A stretch of 64,000 nucleotides of DNA, taken from contig NZ_JAGXFD010000002.1 in NCBI RefSeq assembly GCF_020148005.1, forward strand, positions 186,001-250,000. The letters run 5' to 3'. Within the stretch, counting starts at the first letter, position 1; every line of letters begins with the position of its first letter. Shown here one piece after another: positions 45,240 through 54,430 of the stretch. This DNA comes from Modicisalibacter tunisiensis (lineage in GTDB: Bacteria; Pseudomonadota; Gammaproteobacteria; Pseudomonadales; Halomonadaceae). The position numbers and the translations under genes are program-made. Under the pieces are notes generated by a model. It saw only the letters and a list, made by a program, of their open reading frames with translations, searched no databases and was not told where the DNA came from.

Positions 45240-46473
45240 CGCCAGCGACGTGGTCGTGATCGGCGCCGGCCCCGCCGGTGCCCTGGCCGCCGCCCGACTC
45301 GCCGACAGCGGCCATCGGGTCCAGGTCGTCGAGCGCACGCGCTTCCCGCGCTTCTCGATCGGCGAGAGCCTGCTGCCCCAGTGCATGGCGCCGCTCGAGC
45401 GCGCCGGGCTGCTCGACGCCGTCCTGGCCGGCGACTACCAGCCCAAGAACGGCGCCGCCTTCACCCGCCGCGGCGTATCGACCGTCATCGACTTCCACGA
45501 CAAGACCACGCCGGGCTGGGCCACCACCTTCCAGGTGGAACGGGCCGACTTCGACCAGCGCCTGATCGAGGCCGCCCGGGCACGCGGCGCCCGGGTCGAC
45601 TTCGCCACCACGGTGGATGCCGTCGAGCCCGACGCCCGGCACCCCCGGCTCACGGTGCGCGATGACACCGGCCACACTCGACGGCTCGAGACGCGCTTCA
45701 TCCTCGATGCCAGCGGCTACGGCCGCGTGCTGGCCCGCCGGCTGGGGCTGGCCCGCGACCCGCGGCTCGAGTCCCGCACGGCCCTGTTCACCCATGTCGA
45801 CACCGGCCTCGACGACGACTTCGACCGCGAGAAGATCCTGATCGGCGTGCATCCCGACGATGCACAGCTGTGGTACTGGCTGATCCCGTTCCGCGACGGC
45901 CGTGCCTCGGTGGGCGTGGTCGGCGACACCGCGACCCTCGAGGCCGCCGGTGACGATGCCGAAAGCCGCTGGCGGACGCTGGTCGACGCCGAGCCGCGCT
46001 TCGCCGAGCTGCTCGCCGGGGCCCGACCGATACGCCCGGTGGACGCACTGGCCGGCTATTCCGCCGACGTCGAGCGCCTGCACGGCCCGGGCTTTGCGCT
46101 GCTGGGCAACGCCGGCGAATTCCTCGACCCGGTGTTTTCCTCGGGGGTGACCATCGCGCTGCGCTCGGCGGACATGGCCGTGCCGCTGGTCGAACGCACG
46201 CTGGCCGGCGAGTCGCCCGACTGGGCGGGCGAGTTCGAACGCCCGCTGCGCGCCGGGACCGCCACCTTTCGCGCCTTCGTCGAGGCCTGGTACGACGGCC
46301 GCCTGCAGCGCATCATCTTTCACCCCGACCCGCCCGCCGAACTGCGCCGCCGGATCAGCGCGGTACTCGCCGGCTACGCCTGGGACCGCGACAACCCGCT
46401 GGTCACCGCCAGCCGGCGGCGGCTCGACCTGCTGGCCGAGCTGTGCGGGCCTCTTCCGGAGGCCCGCCCATGA
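45214..46473 (+). CDS. FAD-dependent halogenase-like oxidoreductase (aryl polyene cluster)
   Basis: The 419-residue flavoprotein has the dinucleotide motif VVIGAGPAGALAAARL (17-22 core). Two hallmarks of flavin-dependent halogenases are visible: W220-Y-W-L-I-P225 (WxWxIP) and a lysine, K78 (QPKNGAAF), at the position of the essential halogenase lysine. It could therefore halogenate the aryl head group, as xanthomonadins are brominated. Equally it may be an oxidoreductase of the geranylgeranyl-reductase-like group, which shares parts of the pattern. AAGGAGAG five bases before the ATG supports the start. Confidence 0.82.
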   Translation: MANLAPRADASDVVVIGAGPAGALAAARLADSGHRVQVVERTRFPRFSIGESLLPQCMAPLERAGLLDAVLAGDYQPKNGAAFTRRGVSTVIDFHDKTTPGWATTFQVERADFDQRLIEAARARGARVDFATTVDAVEPDARHPRLTVRDDTGHTRRLETRFILDASGYGRVLARRLGLARDPRLESRTALFTHVDTGLDDDFDREKILIGVHPDDAQLWYWLIPFRDGRASVGVVGDTATLEAAGDDAESRWRTLVDAEPRFAELLAGARPIRPVDALAGYSADVERLHGPGFALLGNAGEFLDPVFSSGVTIALRSADMAVPLVERTLAGESPDWAGEFERPLRAGTATFRAFVEAWYDGRLQRIIFHPDPPAELRRRISAVLAGYAWDRDNPLVTASRRRLDLLAELCGPLPEARP

Positions 46474-47048
46474 AACGCCGTCCGGTCTGGCCGGCCGCCT
46501 GCCTGACATTGCTGCTCGGCGGTTGCTCGCTGGCCCCGCCGCTGCCGCCCGCGCCGCGCCAGTCTCTGGCCGCGACGGCGACCACCGTCCAGCGGCGCAT
46601 CAGCCTGATCCCGGACGACACGCGGCGCGCACCCCGGACCCTGCTGGCGGTGCTGCGCGTCCGGGGCGCCGGCTGGCGGGCGGCCTTCCTCACGCCCTAC
46701 GGTCAGCGGCTGGTGACCCTGATCCACGAGGACGGCGACAGCCGCTATCGCGAGGGCGACGTGCCGCTGGCGACGCTCGGCGACACGCTGCCGCCGGCCG
46801 ACTGGCTCGCCGCCCGGCTCGACTGGTGCCTGTGGCCGACGGCCGCGCTGCGGGCCGCCTTCGACGGCACGTCGTGGACGGTGGACGTCGCCGATGGAGC
46901 CCGTATCATTCGCCATCATGGACGCGCGGTAGCCCGGATCACCCCGGCCGACACCGAGTTCGCCCGCGCCGAGACGGTGCGGCTCGACGATCGTCGGGGT
47001 GGCTACCGCCTGCGCATTTCCCCGCTGCCGGAGACCTCCCATGAGTGA
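46470..47048 (+). CDS. DUF3261 lipoprotein (aryl polyene cluster)
   Basis: The 192-residue protein has a lipoprotein signal LTLLLGGCS (lipidated cysteine 19). The mature part (TTVQRRISLIPDD, FLTPYGQRLVTLIHEDG) fits DUF3261, outer-membrane lipoproteins regularly found in aryl polyene clusters. It may receive or anchor the polyene at the outer membrane, by analogy with LolB. ATGA overlap with the upstream gene and an eight-base overlap with the ketosynthase gene. Confidence 0.8.
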   Translation: MKRRPVWPAACLTLLLGGCSLAPPLPPAPRQSLAATATTVQRRISLIPDDTRRAPRTLLAVLRVRGAGWRAAFLTPYGQRLVTLIHEDGDSRYREGDVPLATLGDTLPPADWLAARLDWCLWPTAALRAAFDGTSWTVDVADGARIIRHHGRAVARITPADTEFARAETVRLDDRRGGYRLRISPLPETSHE

Positions 47049-48243
47049 TGCCACTGTTCGATCGCCGTGCCGTCTCTCCGCCCCCGGCGTGGTCTGCAGC
47101 CTGGGCGACGACCCGCGGCACCTGATCGCGGCCCTGCGCGAAGGCCGCCGAGGGCTGACGACGAGCGATACCTTCACCCCCGGCCGACGCCTGCCGCTGG
47201 GCCGGGTGACCGTGCCATTGCCCGCCGACGAGGCCTGGCCGGCGGCGCACCGCAGCCGCAACAACCGGCTGCTGGCCCGGGCCCTCGAGCGCCTGGGGCC
47301 AAGCCTCGAGGCCGTGCTGGCACGCCACCCCCGCGAGCGCATCGGCGTGGTGCTGGGCAGCAGCACCTCGGGGATCGGCGAGACCGAGCAGGCGCTGGCC
47401 GTCGCCGGGCGCGACGGCCCGCTGCCGGAGGACTTCCACTACGCCCGCCAGGAGCTGGGCGCCCCGGCACGCTTCATCGCCGAGCGGCTGGGCCTGGCTG
47501 GGCCGGTGCATATCCTGTCCACGGCGTGCAGCTCCAGCGCCCAGGCCCTGGCCAGCGCGCGACGCCTGCTGCTGGCCGGGGAGTGCGACGCGGTGATCGC
47601 CGGCGGCGCCGACAGCCTCTGCCGGCTGACGGTCAACGGCTTCGCCAGTCTCGAGGCGGTCAGCGACGCGCCCAGCCTGCCGTTTTCCGCCAACCGCGCC
47701 GGCATCAACCTCGGCGAGGCCGCCGCGCTGTTCTTGGTGACCCGCGAGCCCGGCGGCATTCAGCTGCTCGGCGCCGGCGAGAGCAGCGATGCCTACCATG
47801 TCAGTGCCCCGCGCCCCGACGGCAGCGGCGCCCGCGCGGCGATGGCCGCCGCCCTGGACCAGGCCGGTTGCGCGCCCGAGGCGGTGGACTACCTCAACCT
47901 GCACGGCACCGGCACCGGCACCGGCCACAACGATGCCATGGAGGCCCGGGCGGTCAGCGAGCTGTTCGCCACACCCCCGGCCTGCAGCTCCACCAAGGCA
48001 TTGACCGGGCATACGCTGGGTGCGGCCGGCGCGCTGGAGGCCGCGTTCTGCTGGCTGGCCCTGCACCACGGCTTCCTGCCGCGCCATGTGCATGACGGCG
48101 TCGACGACCCCGAGCTGCCGCGACTGCCGCTGGTCAACACTCCCGAAGGGGCGCCCCGCGTCGCGCTGTCCAATTCCTTCGCCTTCGGCGGCAACAACGT
48201 CAGCCTGCTGCTGGCCCGCGACGCGCCGGAGGACGGTCCATGA
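47041..48243 (+). CDS. Beta-ketoacyl-ACP synthase, polyene extending (aryl polyene cluster)
   Basis: The 400-residue ketosynthase has the complete triad C163 (TACSSSA), H288 (HGTGTGTGHND) and H324 (KALTGHTLGAAGA). It would pair with the chain length factor encoded first in the cluster (ApeO-like) and add malonyl units to the aryl starter. Most APE clusters carry a second ketosynthase after the ketoreductase gene; none is present here. Confidence 0.92.
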   Translation: MSDATVRSPCRLSAPGVVCSLGDDPRHLIAALREGRRGLTTSDTFTPGRRLPLGRVTVPLPADEAWPAAHRSRNNRLLARALERLGPSLEAVLARHPRERIGVVLGSSTSGIGETEQALAVAGRDGPLPEDFHYARQELGAPARFIAERLGLAGPVHILSTACSSSAQALASARRLLLAGECDAVIAGGADSLCRLTVNGFASLEAVSDAPSLPFSANRAGINLGEAAALFLVTREPGGIQLLGAGESSDAYHVSAPRPDGSGARAAMAAALDQAGCAPEAVDYLNLHGTGTGTGHNDAMEARAVSELFATPPACSSTKALTGHTLGAAGALEAAFCWLALHHGFLPRHVHDGVDDPELPRLPLVNTPEGAPRVALSNSFAFGGNNVSLLLARDAPEDGP

Positions 48244-48692
48244 CGCCCCTGCCCTGCGCGATCGCGCCCTACGTCCCCCAGCAGGGGGCCATGTGTCTGC
48301 TCGATCGCCTGCTGGCGGTGGACGAGACCTCGCTGAGTGCCAGCGTCGACCCCGCCACCAATCGCCTGTTCCATAGCGACGGCGCGGTGCCGGGCTGGGT
48401 CGCCCTCGAGTGGCTGGCGCAGGGCGTCGCCGCCTGGGCCGGCTGGCACGCCGCCCGGCACGGTGCGACCCCGGCGGTGGGGTTTCTCGTCGGCACGCGA
48501 CGCTTCACCAGCCACCGCCCCGCCTTCCCGGTGGACCGGGCGCTGCGCGTGCAGGTCACGCGTGATTTCGTCGCCGACAACGGCCTGGCCCACTTCGCGG
48601 GCCGGGTGCTTGCGGCCGACGACGACACCCTGCTGGCCGAGGGCCGGCTGACCATCTTCCAGCCCGCCGACGAGGAGGCCACGCATGCCTGA
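48240..48692 (+). CDS. Hotdog-fold dehydratase (aryl polyene cluster)
   Basis: The 150-residue protein resembles ApeP-type 3-hydroxyacyl-ACP dehydratases: MCLLDRLLAVDE, then the family ending with VGFLVGTRRFTSHRPAFPV. It would dehydrate the 3-hydroxy intermediate, either with or alternative to the dehydratase domain fused to the ligase. ATGA overlap with the ketosynthase and an eight-base overlap with the reductase gene. Confidence 0.83.
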   Translation: MTPLPCAIAPYVPQQGAMCLLDRLLAVDETSLSASVDPATNRLFHSDGAVPGWVALEWLAQGVAAWAGWHAARHGATPAVGFLVGTRRFTSHRPAFPVDRALRVQVTRDFVADNGLAHFAGRVLAADDDTLLAEGRLTIFQPADEEATHA

Positions 48693-49422
48693 CTCCCGCC
48701 CCGACACCGTCCTCGTCACCGGCTCGAGCCGCGGCATCGGCCGCGCCGTGGCCCTGCGCCTGGCCCGCGACGGCTTCGATGTGGTGCTGCACTGCCGTCG
48801 CCAGCAGGCGCAGGCCGAGAGGGTCGCGGAGGAGATTCGCGCCCTGGGGCGCGCGGCGCGGGTGCTGTGCTTCGACGTGACCGATCGCGCGGCGGCCCGC
48901 GTCGCCCTGGAAGCCGACATCGAGGCCCACGGCGCCTATTACGGGGTGGTCTGCAACGCCGGCATCACGGCCGACGGCGCCTTCCCGGCGCTGACCGACA
49001 CGGCCTGGGACAGCGTGCTGTCGACCAGCCTCGACGGCTTCTACAACGTGGTGCACCCGCTGGTCATGCCGATGATTCGTCGGCGGCGGCCGGGCCGCAT
49101 CGTGGTGATGTCCTCGGTGTCCGGGCTGATCGGCAACCGCGGCCAGGTCAACTACAGCGCCGCCAAGGCCGGGCTGATCGGCGCGGTCAAGGCGCTGGCG
49201 GTGGAGCTGGCCAAGCGGCGCATTACCGTCAACGCCGTGGCGCCGGGGTTGATCGAAACCGACATGGTCGACGCCGAGGCCACCGAGGCGGCCCGGCGCG
49301 CCATTCCCATGCAGCGCCCGGGCACTGCCGACGAGGTTGCCGGCGCAGTGAGCTTCCTGTGCGGCCCGGATGCCGGCTACATCACCCGGCAGGTACTCTC
49401 GGTCAACGGCGGGCTGTGCTAG
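48685..49422 (+). CDS. 3-Ketoacyl-ACP reductase, FabG-like (aryl polyene cluster)
   Basis: This is a 245-residue short-chain dehydrogenase. TGSSRGIGRAVAL binds NADPH, and the catalytic residues lie in SSVSGLIGNRGQVNYSAAKAG. It would reduce the 3-keto group of the growing polyene (ApeQ-like). It closes the 15-gene run; 114 bases then separate it from an unrelated membrane protein gene. Confidence 0.92.
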   Translation: MPDSRPDTVLVTGSSRGIGRAVALRLARDGFDVVLHCRRQQAQAERVAEEIRALGRAARVLCFDVTDRAAARVALEADIEAHGAYYGVVCNAGITADGAFPALTDTAWDSVLSTSLDGFYNVVHPLVMPMIRRRRPGRIVVMSSVSGLIGNRGQVNYSAAKAGLIGAVKALAVELAKRRITVNAVAPGLIETDMVDAEATEAARRAIPMQRPGTADEVAGAVSFLCGPDAGYITRQVLSVNGGLC

Positions 49423-49535
49423 GCAGGCCTCGACAGGCCGTTGCCACAGGCTTGCTAAGTTTTTGCGCCCGTCGGCCGATAACACCGGGGAATACCGGAT
49501 TTCTGCTCCGGCTCACGGATCGAGGGAGACGTGGT

Positions 49536-50144
49536 GTGATTGCAGTCGTTGTCATTATCGTGCTGGCCACGCTGGCGCTGGGCGGCCTGGGCGTCATGGC
49601 CAGCGCCCCGAGCTGGCCCCTGCCGGCCGATACGCTGGCCGCCTACGGCGGCTATGCCCTGGCCCTGGTTGCGGCCATGGGCGTGCTCATCCTGCTGGTG
49701 ATGCTGGCCCACCAGCAGCGCCTTCAACAGCGCGCCCTGACCCGGAGCCTGGAACTCCAGCAGGCCCAGCAGCGCGGCCTGGAAACCACGCAGCTCATGG
49801 AGCGCTTCGTGCATCAGGCGGAACTGCTGCTGGAGCGGGAAAGCCTCGACCCCAACAAGCGCAGCGTACTGCGCTGCCTGTCCATCGATGCACTGCGCGG
49901 CAATACCGGCCGCGGCGATCCCAACTACCATCGCCTGGCGCGGCTGTTCGAGTGGCTGGCGCAGGAGGCCGAGGCGGCCGGTCAGGACCCGGTCCGGCAA
50001 CGCCTGATGGAGCCCGTGCTGCGCCAGTATGCGGAAATCGCCGATCAGCTTTGCCACGTGGGCGAGGCCGACCCGACGCGGCTGGAGCCTTTCCTGCGCT
50101 TCCAGCCGCAGGCCCGGCCCGAGGCCGAGCGCACCGAGGCCTAA
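49536..50144 (+). CDS. Membrane protein with coiled coil, unknown function
   Basis: The 202-residue protein starts at GTG 49536 with GAGGGAG just before it. Two hydrophobic helices (IAVVVIIVLATLALGGLGVM, YALALVAAMGVLILLVML) are followed by a glutamine-rich coiled coil (LELQQAQQRGLETTQ) and an acidic helical tail. I do not recognise the family. It may be cotranscribed with the aryl polyene genes, but nothing in the sequence connects it to pigment synthesis. Confidence 0.6.
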   Translation: MIAVVVIIVLATLALGGLGVMASAPSWPLPADTLAAYGGYALALVAAMGVLILLVMLAHQQRLQQRALTRSLELQQAQQRGLETTQLMERFVHQAELLLERESLDPNKRSVLRCLSIDALRGNTGRGDPNYHRLARLFEWLAQEAEAAGQDPVRQRLMEPVLRQYAEIADQLCHVGEADPTRLEPFLRFQPQARPEAERTEA

Positions 50145-50169
50145 TCCCTACCAGCCCCTAGGTTTGTCG

Positions 50170-50306
50170 GAAAAGTCGGCGAGCGACGATCAGGCAAGGC
50201 AAAAATCAGCGAAAAAGCGGAGTTTACAGGGTGTAAATGAGCATTTTGATCGGACTCGCGCCCGAGCTGATTTTTAACGCCGCATGATCGAGCGCAGCCA
50301 GTTTTC
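50170..50306. repeat. Long palindromic intergenic repeat element
   Basis: The element can fold on itself. Arms GAAAA/TTTTC close it, similar GCGA-CGATCA/GATCGAGCG segments follow, a perfect ten-base pair AAAAATCAGC (50201-50210) with GCTGATTTTT (50266-50275) lies inside, and a central hairpin TTTACA-GGG-TGTAAA (50223-50237) is at the core. No protein-coding signal was found. It looks like a miniature dispersed element (REP/MITE type); I believe similar text recurs in Halomonas genomes, but that cannot be checked here. It separates the coiled-coil protein gene from ridA. Confidence 0.55.
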
Positions 50307-50315
50307 AGGCAAAGC

Positions 50316-50696
50316 CTAGTAAAGGCGGTTGCCGGTATCCCCCTGCTTGACCGCCGCCGTCACCGTGACTTCGACACGCAGCTCGTCGGCCGGCATCGGG
50401 GCGGTAATGCAGGTCCGTGCCGGGGCATGCCCTTCGGGGACCCAGGCATCCCAGACGGCGTTCATCGCCGCGAAGTCGGCACCGTCCTTCAGATAGATCG
50501 TCGCCGCGAGCAGGTGCTCGCGATCCGAGCCGATCTCGGCCAGCAGCGCATCGACGCGCGCCAGCATGCTTTCGGTCTGTTCGGTGATGTCGCCGTGGCG
50601 TGCCTCGGGGCCGGCCACCTGGCCGCACAGGTAGGCCACACCGTTGTGAATCACCGCCCGGCTCATGCGGGCCTTGGTATCGTGACGCTGGATCAT
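50316..50696 (-). CDS. ridA: RidA-family enamine/imine deaminase
   Basis: The 126-residue trimer-forming protein resembles YjgF/Rid[56 protein letters not shown], and the arginine in PARTCI that binds the substrate carboxylate. It hydrolyses reactive enamines or imines from amino acid metabolism. The C-terminal motif is less typical of the RidA core subgroup (more like the Rid2/Rid7 side), so the exact subgroup is open. GAGGAAAG precedes the ATG. Confidence 0.9.
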   Translation of the reverse strand: MIQRHDTKARMSRAVIHNGVAYLCGQVAGPEARHGDITEQTESMLARVDALLAEIGSDREHLLAATIYLKDGADFAAMNAVWDAWVPEGHAPARTCITAPMPADELRVEVTVTAAVKQGDTGNRLY

Positions 50697-50723
50697 CCGG
50701 TCTTTCCTCGTGGTTTCAGGGGG

Positions 50724-51578
50724 TCAGCGCAGCAGGAGCAGCGGCACATCGGCGCTGCGCAGCATAGCCGTGGTGGTGCTGCCGACCAGCAGGTGGCGAA
50801 TGCGCGAATGGCCGTAGGCGCCCATGATCAGCAGGTCGATGGCCTGTTCGCGCTGATAGTCACGCAGGGTGGCTTCCACGTCGCCGGCACGGATCGCCTT
50901 GTGGGCCTTGATGCCGGCATCGTTGAGGGTGTCGATCGCCCAGTCGAGCTGCGCCTGAATATCGGCGATATCCGCCCCGACCGTCACCACATGACAGGTC
51001 AGGCCGGCGAACAGCGGACTGGCGGCGATCATCTCGATGCCCTTGCGGGTGGTACGGCTGCCGTCGAAGGCGACCATGACCCGCTGGGGTGCGCGGAAGG
51101 TCTCGGGCACCATCAGGATCGGCCGATGCACGGCGCGCACCACCCGCTCCAGGTTGGAACCCAGGTGCTCGGACGCCCGGTGGGCGGACTCGCCGCGCTT
51201 GCCCATCACCAGCAGCCGTGTCTCGCCTTCCAGGTCATGCAGCGTCTCGACCAGCTCGCCGTTGCGCTGGCGACTGTGGGGTTCGTCAACGCCGTCGTCG
51301 ACGGCCCGCTGGCAGGCCGCCTCGAGCATCACCCGGCCCTGCTCCCGGGACAGCTTGGCGCGGCGTTCATCCAGCGAGGCCAGTTCCTCGAGCAGGTGCT
51401 CGCGGCTGCCCAGGCCGATGTTGCCCGACAGGTTGCCGGCCTCGGGCGGCGCGTGATTGTCGATCACGTGCAGGAAGGTCAGCGGTGCCTCGAGGCGCTG
51501 GCTCGCCCAGGCAGCGTAGTCGCACACCGCCGTGGCATAGCCGGAGCCGTCGATGCAGGCCATGACGTGTTCTTTCAT
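50724..51578 (-). CDS. Tandem universal stress protein
   Basis: The 284-residue protein has two UspA domains. The first begins VMACIDGSGYATAVCDYAAW, the second MVAFDGSRTTRKGIEMIAASPL and ends with the nucleotide-binding signature MGAYGHSRIRHLLVGSTT. The same glycine motif appears as MGKRGESAHRASEHLGSNLERVVR in the first half. It lies just downstream of the SulP transporter gene on the same strand, so joint expression is likely. Confidence 0.9.
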   Translation of the reverse strand: MKEHVMACIDGSGYATAVCDYAAWASQRLEAPLTFLHVIDNHAPPEAGNLSGNIGLGSREHLLEELASLDERRAKLSREQGRVMLEAACQRAVDDGVDEPHSRQRNGELVETLHDLEGETRLLVMGKRGESAHRASEHLGSNLERVVRAVHRPILMVPETFRAPQRVMVAFDGSRTTRKGIEMIAASPLFAGLTCHVVTVGADIADIQAQLDWAIDTLNDAGIKAHKAIRAGDVEATLRDYQREQAIDLLIMGAYGHSRIRHLLVGSTTTAMLRSADVPLLLLR

Positions 51579-51636
51579 CGGGCACTCCCCAAGTTGTCCA
51601 TCGTTCGCTTCATCGTCGGCGCATCGCGGCGTCGAC

Positions 51637-53127
51637 TCAATGGCCGCTCATCAACTTCTCGACCGCATCGGGCTTGTCATGCACCGCGAAGCGGTCGACG
51701 AGCGTGGCGCTCGCCTCATTGAGACCCTCCACCTCGACCTCGGTGCCCTCGCGCCGGAAGCGAATCACCACCTTGTCGAGCGCGTCCACCGCCGTGATGT
51801 CCCAGAAGTGTGCCCGCGACAGGTCGATGCGCACCCGCTCCAGCGACTCCTTGAAGTCGAAGGCGTTGGTGAAGCGATCCGCCGAGGTGAAGAACACCTG
51901 ACCGATCACCCGATACTCGCGGGCCTGGCCGTCGTCGCTGGCCTGGCTGTCGATGTAGAGCACTCGGCCGACCTTGTTGGCGAAGAACAACGAGGCCAGC
52001 AGCACGCCGACGAACACGCCGATCGCCAGGTTATGGGTCGCCACCACCACGACCACGGTGGCCAGCATGACAATATTGGTGCTCATCGGATGCTTGCGCA
52101 GGTCGCGCAGCGACTCCCAGCTGAAGGTGCCGATGGAGACCATGATCATCACCGCCACCAGCGCGGCCATGGGAATCTGCGACACCCAGGGGCCGAGGAA
52201 CACCACCAGAATCAACAGGAACACCCCGGCGACCAGCGTGGACAGCCGCCCGCGCCCGCCGGATTTCACGTTGATCACCGACTGGCCGATCATCGCGCAA
52301 CCCGCCATGCCGCCGAGCAGGCCGGTGGCGATGTTGGCCATCCCCTGGCCGCGACACTCGCGGTTCTTGTCGCTGCCGGTATCGGTGAGCTCGTCGACGA
52401 TGGTCGATGTCATCAGCGACTCGAGCAGCCCCACCACGGCCAGGCCCAGCGAATAGGGCAGGACGATCAGCAGCGTCTCCAGGTTGAGCGGCACATCCGG
52501 CCACAGGAATACCGGCAGGCTGTCGGGCAGCTCGCCCATGTCGCCCACGGTACGGATATCCATGCCGGTGAGCATGTAGACGATCGTCAGGGTGACGATG
52601 CACACCAGCGGCGAAGGCACCGACTTGCCGATCTTCGGCAGCAGCGGAAACAGATAGATGATCGCCAGCCCCGCCGCCGTCATGGCATAGACGTGCCAGG
52701 TGACGTTGGTCAGCTCGGGCAGCTGGGCCATGAAGATCAGGATCGCCAGCGCATTGACGAAGCCGGTGACCACCGAGCGCGAGACGAAACGCATCAGCTC
52801 GCCGAGCCTCAGGTAACCGGCGATGATCTGGAACACACCGGTGAGCAGGGTCGCGACCAGCAGGTATTGCAGGCCGTGCTCCTTGACCAGAGTGACCATC
52901 AGCAGAGCCATGGCCCCGGTGGCCGCCGAGATCATGCCCGGCCGGCCGCCGGCGAAGGCGATCACCACGGCCATGGAAAACGAGGCGTAGAGCCCCACCT
53001 TGGGATCGACCCCGGCGATGATCGAGAAGGCGATGGCCTCGGGAATCAGCGCCATGGCGACCACCAGGCCGGCGAGGATGTCGTTCTTGGGGTTGAAGAA
53101 CCAGGTCTGTTTCAGGGATCGGATCAT
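51637..53127 (-). CDS. SulP-family anion transporter with STAS domain
   Basis: The 496-residue transporter carries sulphate, bicarbonate or related anions. The SulP signature begins [34 protein letters not shown], followed by about ten more hydrophobic helices and a C-terminal STAS domain (about 395-496: [11 protein letters not shown] ... [23 protein letters not shown]). Substrate cannot be assigned; marine relatives often move bicarbonate. The roughly 300 bases upstream, to the EamA gene, hold no visible gene. Confidence 0.9.
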   Translation of the reverse strand: MIRSLKQTWFFNPKNDILAGLVVAMALIPEAIAFSIIAGVDPKVGLYASFSMAVVIAFAGGRPGMISAATGAMALLMVTLVKEHGLQYLLVATLLTGVFQIIAGYLRLGELMRFVSRSVVTGFVNALAILIFMAQLPELTNVTWHVYAMTAAGLAIIYLFPLLPKIGKSVPSPLVCIVTLTIVYMLTGMDIRTVGDMGELPDSLPVFLWPDVPLNLETLLIVLPYSLGLAVVGLLESLMTSTIVDELTDTGSDKNRECRGQGMANIATGLLGGMAGCAMIGQSVINVKSGGRGRLSTLVAGVFLLILVVFLGPWVSQIPMAALVAVMIMVSIGTFSWESLRDLRKHPMSTNIVMLATVVVVVATHNLAIGVFVGVLLASLFFANKVGRVLYIDSQASDDGQAREYRVIGQVFFTSADRFTNAFDFKESLERVRIDLSRAHFWDITAVDALDKVVIRFRREGTEVEVEGLNEASATLVDRFAVHDKPDAVEKLMSGH

Positions 53128-53426
53128 GCAGTTGTCCAGGTATCGTCAGGGGCGACGTACCCTCGCCGCGCTCTCCGGGAGCGTCCCACAACAAGGGTAC
53201 GTGCGGTATTCGGTCTTCGAAAACGGGAGCCGTTCGGGCGAACGGAATCGCAACGCTCACCGGCGGTCGAGACGCCGGGCGTCGCCGGGCGCGTGTCGGG
53301 CACGCAAGGCGGGGGCGGTACTAGGGCGGACTGGCGATGATCGCGCGCGACCTCATGGCGAGTTCATCCTTTCGTCGAAGCGGTACATGGCGAAGCGGCG
53401 CATTCTAGCAGGCCGGGAGCGTGATA

Positions 53427-54356
53427 TCACCCCGAACCGGCCTGCACCGACCGCGCCCGGCAGCGTTCCAGATGCCGCGCCAGCAGCGCCTTGCCGAGCA
53501 GCGTGCCCAGCACCAGCGCCCCGCCGGCAAAGGCCAGCCTGGACGGGCGCTCGCCGAGTATCCACCACACCCACAGGGTGCCGACGACGGTTTCCAGCAG
53601 CATCAGCAGGCTGACCTCGGCGGCCGGCAGGTAGAGCGGGCCACGCTGGATCAGCGTGAAGCCCAGCGGCAGCAGCACCAGGCAGAGCAGCGCCAGATAG
53701 CCCGCCCGGGCCGGCGCGGGCAGCATCGGCGCCACCCCCTGCACCACCCCGGCCATGCCGGCGGCCACCGCCACCAGCACGCCCGACAGCACCAGTATGG
53801 GGCTCATGTCGATCCCGGGCCGCGTCCGGCACAGGGTGAAGTTGGCGGCCATGCACAGTGCCGACATCAAGGCGCAGGCATTGCCCTGCCATGCCCCCGG
53901 CCCGGCATCGTCCAGGACGATCAGCGAGGTACCGGTCAGGCACAGCCCGATCGCCAGCCAGGTGCGCCGCGGCTGCCGCTCATGGAGAAAAAGCCGTGAC
54001 AGCAGCGCGGCGATCAGCGGCGTCCCGGCGAGAATCATCAGCACGTTGCCGCCGCGGGTGTAGTGATTGCCGAGCACGAAACCGATGTTCGACGCGCCGA
54101 ACAGCAGCGCCACCCCGAGCCCCGTCAGGCCGCAACGCCGAAAGGCCGGGACGATCGCCCCGCGCAGACGCAGCGCCAGCACCGCCAGAAAGCCCAGCGC
54201 GGTCAGCAGCCCGCGCCACAACAGTGCCTGGCTGTCGGGCATGCCGATCAGCTTTACCAGCAGGGCATCGGGGGAAATGATCAACGGCCCCGCGGCGGTC
54301 ATCAGCAGGCCTTGCTGGCGCAGGGACAATGACGCGAGTGGCGAGGTGTTCGGCAA
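53427..54356 (-). CDS. EamA-family (DMT) exporter
   Basis: The 309-residue integral membrane protein has two EamA repeats of five helices each (first [19 protein letters not shown]; second [20 protein letters not shown] and [29 protein letters not shown]). The family exports amino acids or metabolites. GGAG seven bases before TTG 54356 suggests that start; ATG 54302 is an alternative with no ribosome site. It lies next to csiR but is not known to belong to glutarate metabolism. Confidence 0.82.
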   Translation of the reverse strand: MPNTSPLASLSLRQQGLLMTAAGPLIISPDALLVKLIGMPDSQALLWRGLLTALGFLAVLALRLRGAIVPAFRRCGLTGLGVALLFGASNIGFVLGNHYTRGGNVLMILAGTPLIAALLSRLFLHERQPRRTWLAIGLCLTGTSLIVLDDAGPGAWQGNACALMSALCMAANFTLCRTRPGIDMSPILVLSGVLVAVAAGMAGVVQGVAPMLPAPARAGYLALLCLVLLPLGFTLIQRGPLYLPAAEVSLLMLLETVVGTLWVWWILGERPSRLAFAGGALVLGTLLGKALLARHLERCRARSVQAGSG

Positions 54357-54430
54357 GACATCGCTCCGAGATGTTGTCCGGTCGGACCGACAGGCTGGCC
54401 GACTGGCCGAGCGCCGGCAAGCCGGTACGC

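Noticed and set aside
43905-45386. 493-codon frame opposite the MMPL exporter
   Set aside because: Antisense shadow in high-GC sequence with repeats of Gln, Arg, Gly; no domain.
53128-53426. Possible small gene between sulP and the EamA gene
   Set aside because: Short frames exist on both strands but none has a ribosome site or family resemblance.
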